A DNA stretch of 8,857 nt from Prevotella sp. UBA6429 (GTDB lineage Bacteria; Bacteroidota; Bacteroidia; Bacteroidales; Bacteroidaceae), in assembly GCA_002437285.1 (NCBI GenBank), contig DJOV01000034.1:14518-23374 (forward strand). Reading direction: 5' to 3'. Shown here piece after piece: positions 8,295-8,857 of this stretch. The notes under the pieces are model-generated. The model saw only the letters and a list, made by a program, of their open reading frames with translations, was not told the DNA's origin and did not search any database. How positions within the stretch are numbered: the first letter of the stretch is position 1; the number at the start of each line of letters is the position of its first letter. Made by a program: the position numbers and the translations under genes.

Positions 8295-8388
8295 CTAAAG
8301 GGAAATCCTGTTACCTACGCCGGCATTACCCGGATCAGGTTAATGGGTATGTTCTCAGCACCAGGCAATAACCCGGGCACCCCTTTAG
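8295..8388 (-). promoter_or_regulatory. TPP riboswitch (THI element, RF00059-like)
   Basis: Read on the minus strand, the leader holds the conserved THI-box elements in order: GGGGTGCC, the J3-2 core CTGAGA (8353-8358), AACCTGATCC, a CCGG stem around GTAATG, and GCGTAGG (to 8314). A CCGGG/CCTGG pairing around TTATTG gives P3, CCGG/CCGG gives P5 and TACC/GGTA gives P4. The element is closed by an 8-bp perfect inverted repeat (8381-8388 with 8295-8302). It binds thiamine pyrophosphate and normally switches off downstream genes. It ends 31 bases before the receptor ATG. No intrinsic terminator is visible between aptamer and start codon. Confidence 0.96.
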
Positions 8389-8411
8389 ATGACACTCTGC
8401 CATCCAAAGTG

Positions 8412-8443
8412 CAAAATTACCACTTATCTTTGAATTGACCAAA
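8412..8443 (-). promoter_or_regulatory. Promoter of the thiamine uptake operon
   Basis: On the minus strand a TTTG -33 box (8443-8440) is separated by exactly 20 bp from TAATTTTG (8419-8412), a full match to the Bacteroidetes primary sigma factor pattern TTTG-N19-21-TAnnTTTG. Transcription would start near 8407, about 20 bases before the riboswitch. It overlaps the leader and -7 box of the oppositely oriented HicB-like gene. Confidence 0.75.
8425..8432 (+). promoter_or_regulatory. -7 box for the HicB-like gene
   Basis: TATCTTTG matches TAnnTTTG and ends 14 bases before the ATG at 8447, predicting a very short leader of about 8-10 bases. No -33 TTTG is present at the right distance. The box sits between the -33 and -7 boxes of the oppositely oriented thiamine operon promoter, so both promoters cannot be fully occupied at once. 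Confidence 0.45.
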
Positions 8444-8446
8444 GGA

Positions 8447-8599
8447 ATGGCTGTCTTTGTTGACATGCTCTCTGACTATAGAGTCAACTATGTCGCTTAC
8501 AGCCCAGCCCTGGATTTATCGGGCTACGGTAAGACGGAAGAAGAAGCTCGTGACTCTTTCAACATTGTTCTGAAAGAGTATTTTTTGACTATGCCATAA
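8447..8599 (+). pseudogene. HicB-like antitoxin, N-terminal part, frame broken
   Basis: A 50-codon frame whose product resembles small Bacteroidetes HicB-family antitoxins. The sequence YVAYSPALDLSGYGKTEEEA (15-34), followed by RDSFNIVLKEYF (35-46), is the family's partial RNase-H-like fold. Family members usually go on with a segment like (D)Y..N.GTL..DL..HGW and end near 65-130 residues, but this frame stops at TAA 8597-8599. The expected continuation (DYAINEGTLYKD, 8587-8622) is present in the -1 frame just after a run of six T's. Removing 11 bases (8622-8632) would further join it to MRDCG in the third frame. No HicA toxin gene is visible. ATG 8447 is the only ATG near the frame start, which opens at 8393. 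It may be a decayed gene, a sequencing error, or a frameshifted gene; the family call is from memory of the pattern. Confidence 0.6.
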
Positions 8600-8633
8600 A
8601 TGAAGGAACCTTATACAAGGATAAAAGGAGGAC

Positions 8634-8801
8634 ATGCGTGATTGCGGATCTTACCCACATTTCTTCCAAGCCACAGGCAAATTCTGGAAATTCAACATCG
8701 AATACAAAGGTTTGCCGAAGGAAGGCTGCTATCATGCTGTCACCGCTATCGTTGTCATGATTTTTGGTCGAAAAGTTTGTCATGGAGAGCGGATGAAATA
8801 G
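8634..8801 (+). other. Short open frame, 55 codons, unrecognised
   Basis: After the broken HicB-like frame, a third frame opens from ATG 8634 to TAG 8799-8801. Its product begins MRDCGSYPHFFQATGKFW and has a short hydrophobic patch (AVTAIVVMIF). I recognise no family. AAAAGGAGG lies just before the ATG but only about two bases away, too close to be a good ribosome site, and Bacteroidetes rarely use such sites. It may be the displaced C-terminal remnant of the HicB-like gene, because MRDCG would follow GTLYKD if 11 bases were removed. It may equally be non-coding. Confidence 0.2.
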
Positions 8802-8857
8802 AACGTGGAAATCGGATTTTTTGTCGGTCGCGCCACGATTTGCATGGGGTAATTTTG

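Noticed and set aside
8626..8640. AAAAGGAGG-like Shine-Dalgarno site before ATG 8634 or GTG 8638
   Set aside because: The spacing to the ATG is about two bases, the GTG frame gives a Ser/Lys/Asn-rich product of no recognised type, and Bacteroidetes generally do not rely on such sites.
8589..8783. 64-codon minus-strand frame opposite the HicB-like remnant
   Set aside because: No family resemblance and no promoter box; the opposite strand carries the recognisable HicB-like segment.
8850..8857. TAATTTTG at the very end of the window, resembling a -7 box
   Set aside because: No -33 TTTG at 19-21 bp and no downstream sequence to show a gene, so it cannot be judged.

Overview
The window looks like a piece of a Bacteroidales chromosome, with Prevotella/Bacteroides-type relatives the most likely source. 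The reasons are Bacteroidetes-style promoters (TAnnTTTG -7 boxes, one with a TTTG -33 box at 20 bp), starts without Shine-Dalgarno sequences, two large TonB-dependent outer-membrane receptors, a periplasmic GH51 arabinofuranosidase of the multidomain type, and a TPP riboswitch driving a receptor plus PnuC-type permease. The genus assignment is inference; no rRNA or marker gene is present.

Layout. (1) Positions 21-2144, minus: a BtuB-like TonB-dependent receptor with an unusual long N-terminal export signal and an almost leaderless start. (2) Positions 2145-2282: a divergent control region with one -7 box facing each way. (3) Positions 2283-5054, plus: a two-gene unit, a secreted alpha-L-arabinofuranosidase (GH51) followed 30 bp later by a cytoplasmic RhaM-family sugar mutarotase, closed by a strong intrinsic terminator at 5105-5153. 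(4) Positions 5170-8443, minus: a thiamine uptake operon. A canonical promoter (8412-8443) leads into a TPP riboswitch (8295-8388), then a TonB-dependent receptor (5882-8263), then a PnuC-family permease best read as PnuT (5170-5772). Between the two genes lies a hairpin followed by six T's, which may act as an internal terminator. (5) Positions 8393-8857, plus: a short HicB-like antitoxin reading frame whose promoter overlaps that of the thiamine operon. It stops early just after a U UUU UUG slippery-type heptamer, and recognisable HicB-like sequence continues in the -1 frame. This is either a decayed gene, a sequencing error, or less likely programmed frameshifting.

How the genes work together. 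The riboswitch senses thiamine pyrophosphate and should lower expression of the outer-membrane receptor and probably the inner-membrane permease, which together would carry thiamine across both membranes. The GH51 enzyme would release L-arabinofuranose from plant arabinan, arabinoxylan or pectin side chains outside the cytoplasm, and the mutarotase would interconvert anomers of an imported sugar inside the cell. Nothing here is clearly a new system. The most unusual spots are the broken or frameshifted HicB-like gene at the thiamine promoter and the hairpin between receptor and pnuT.
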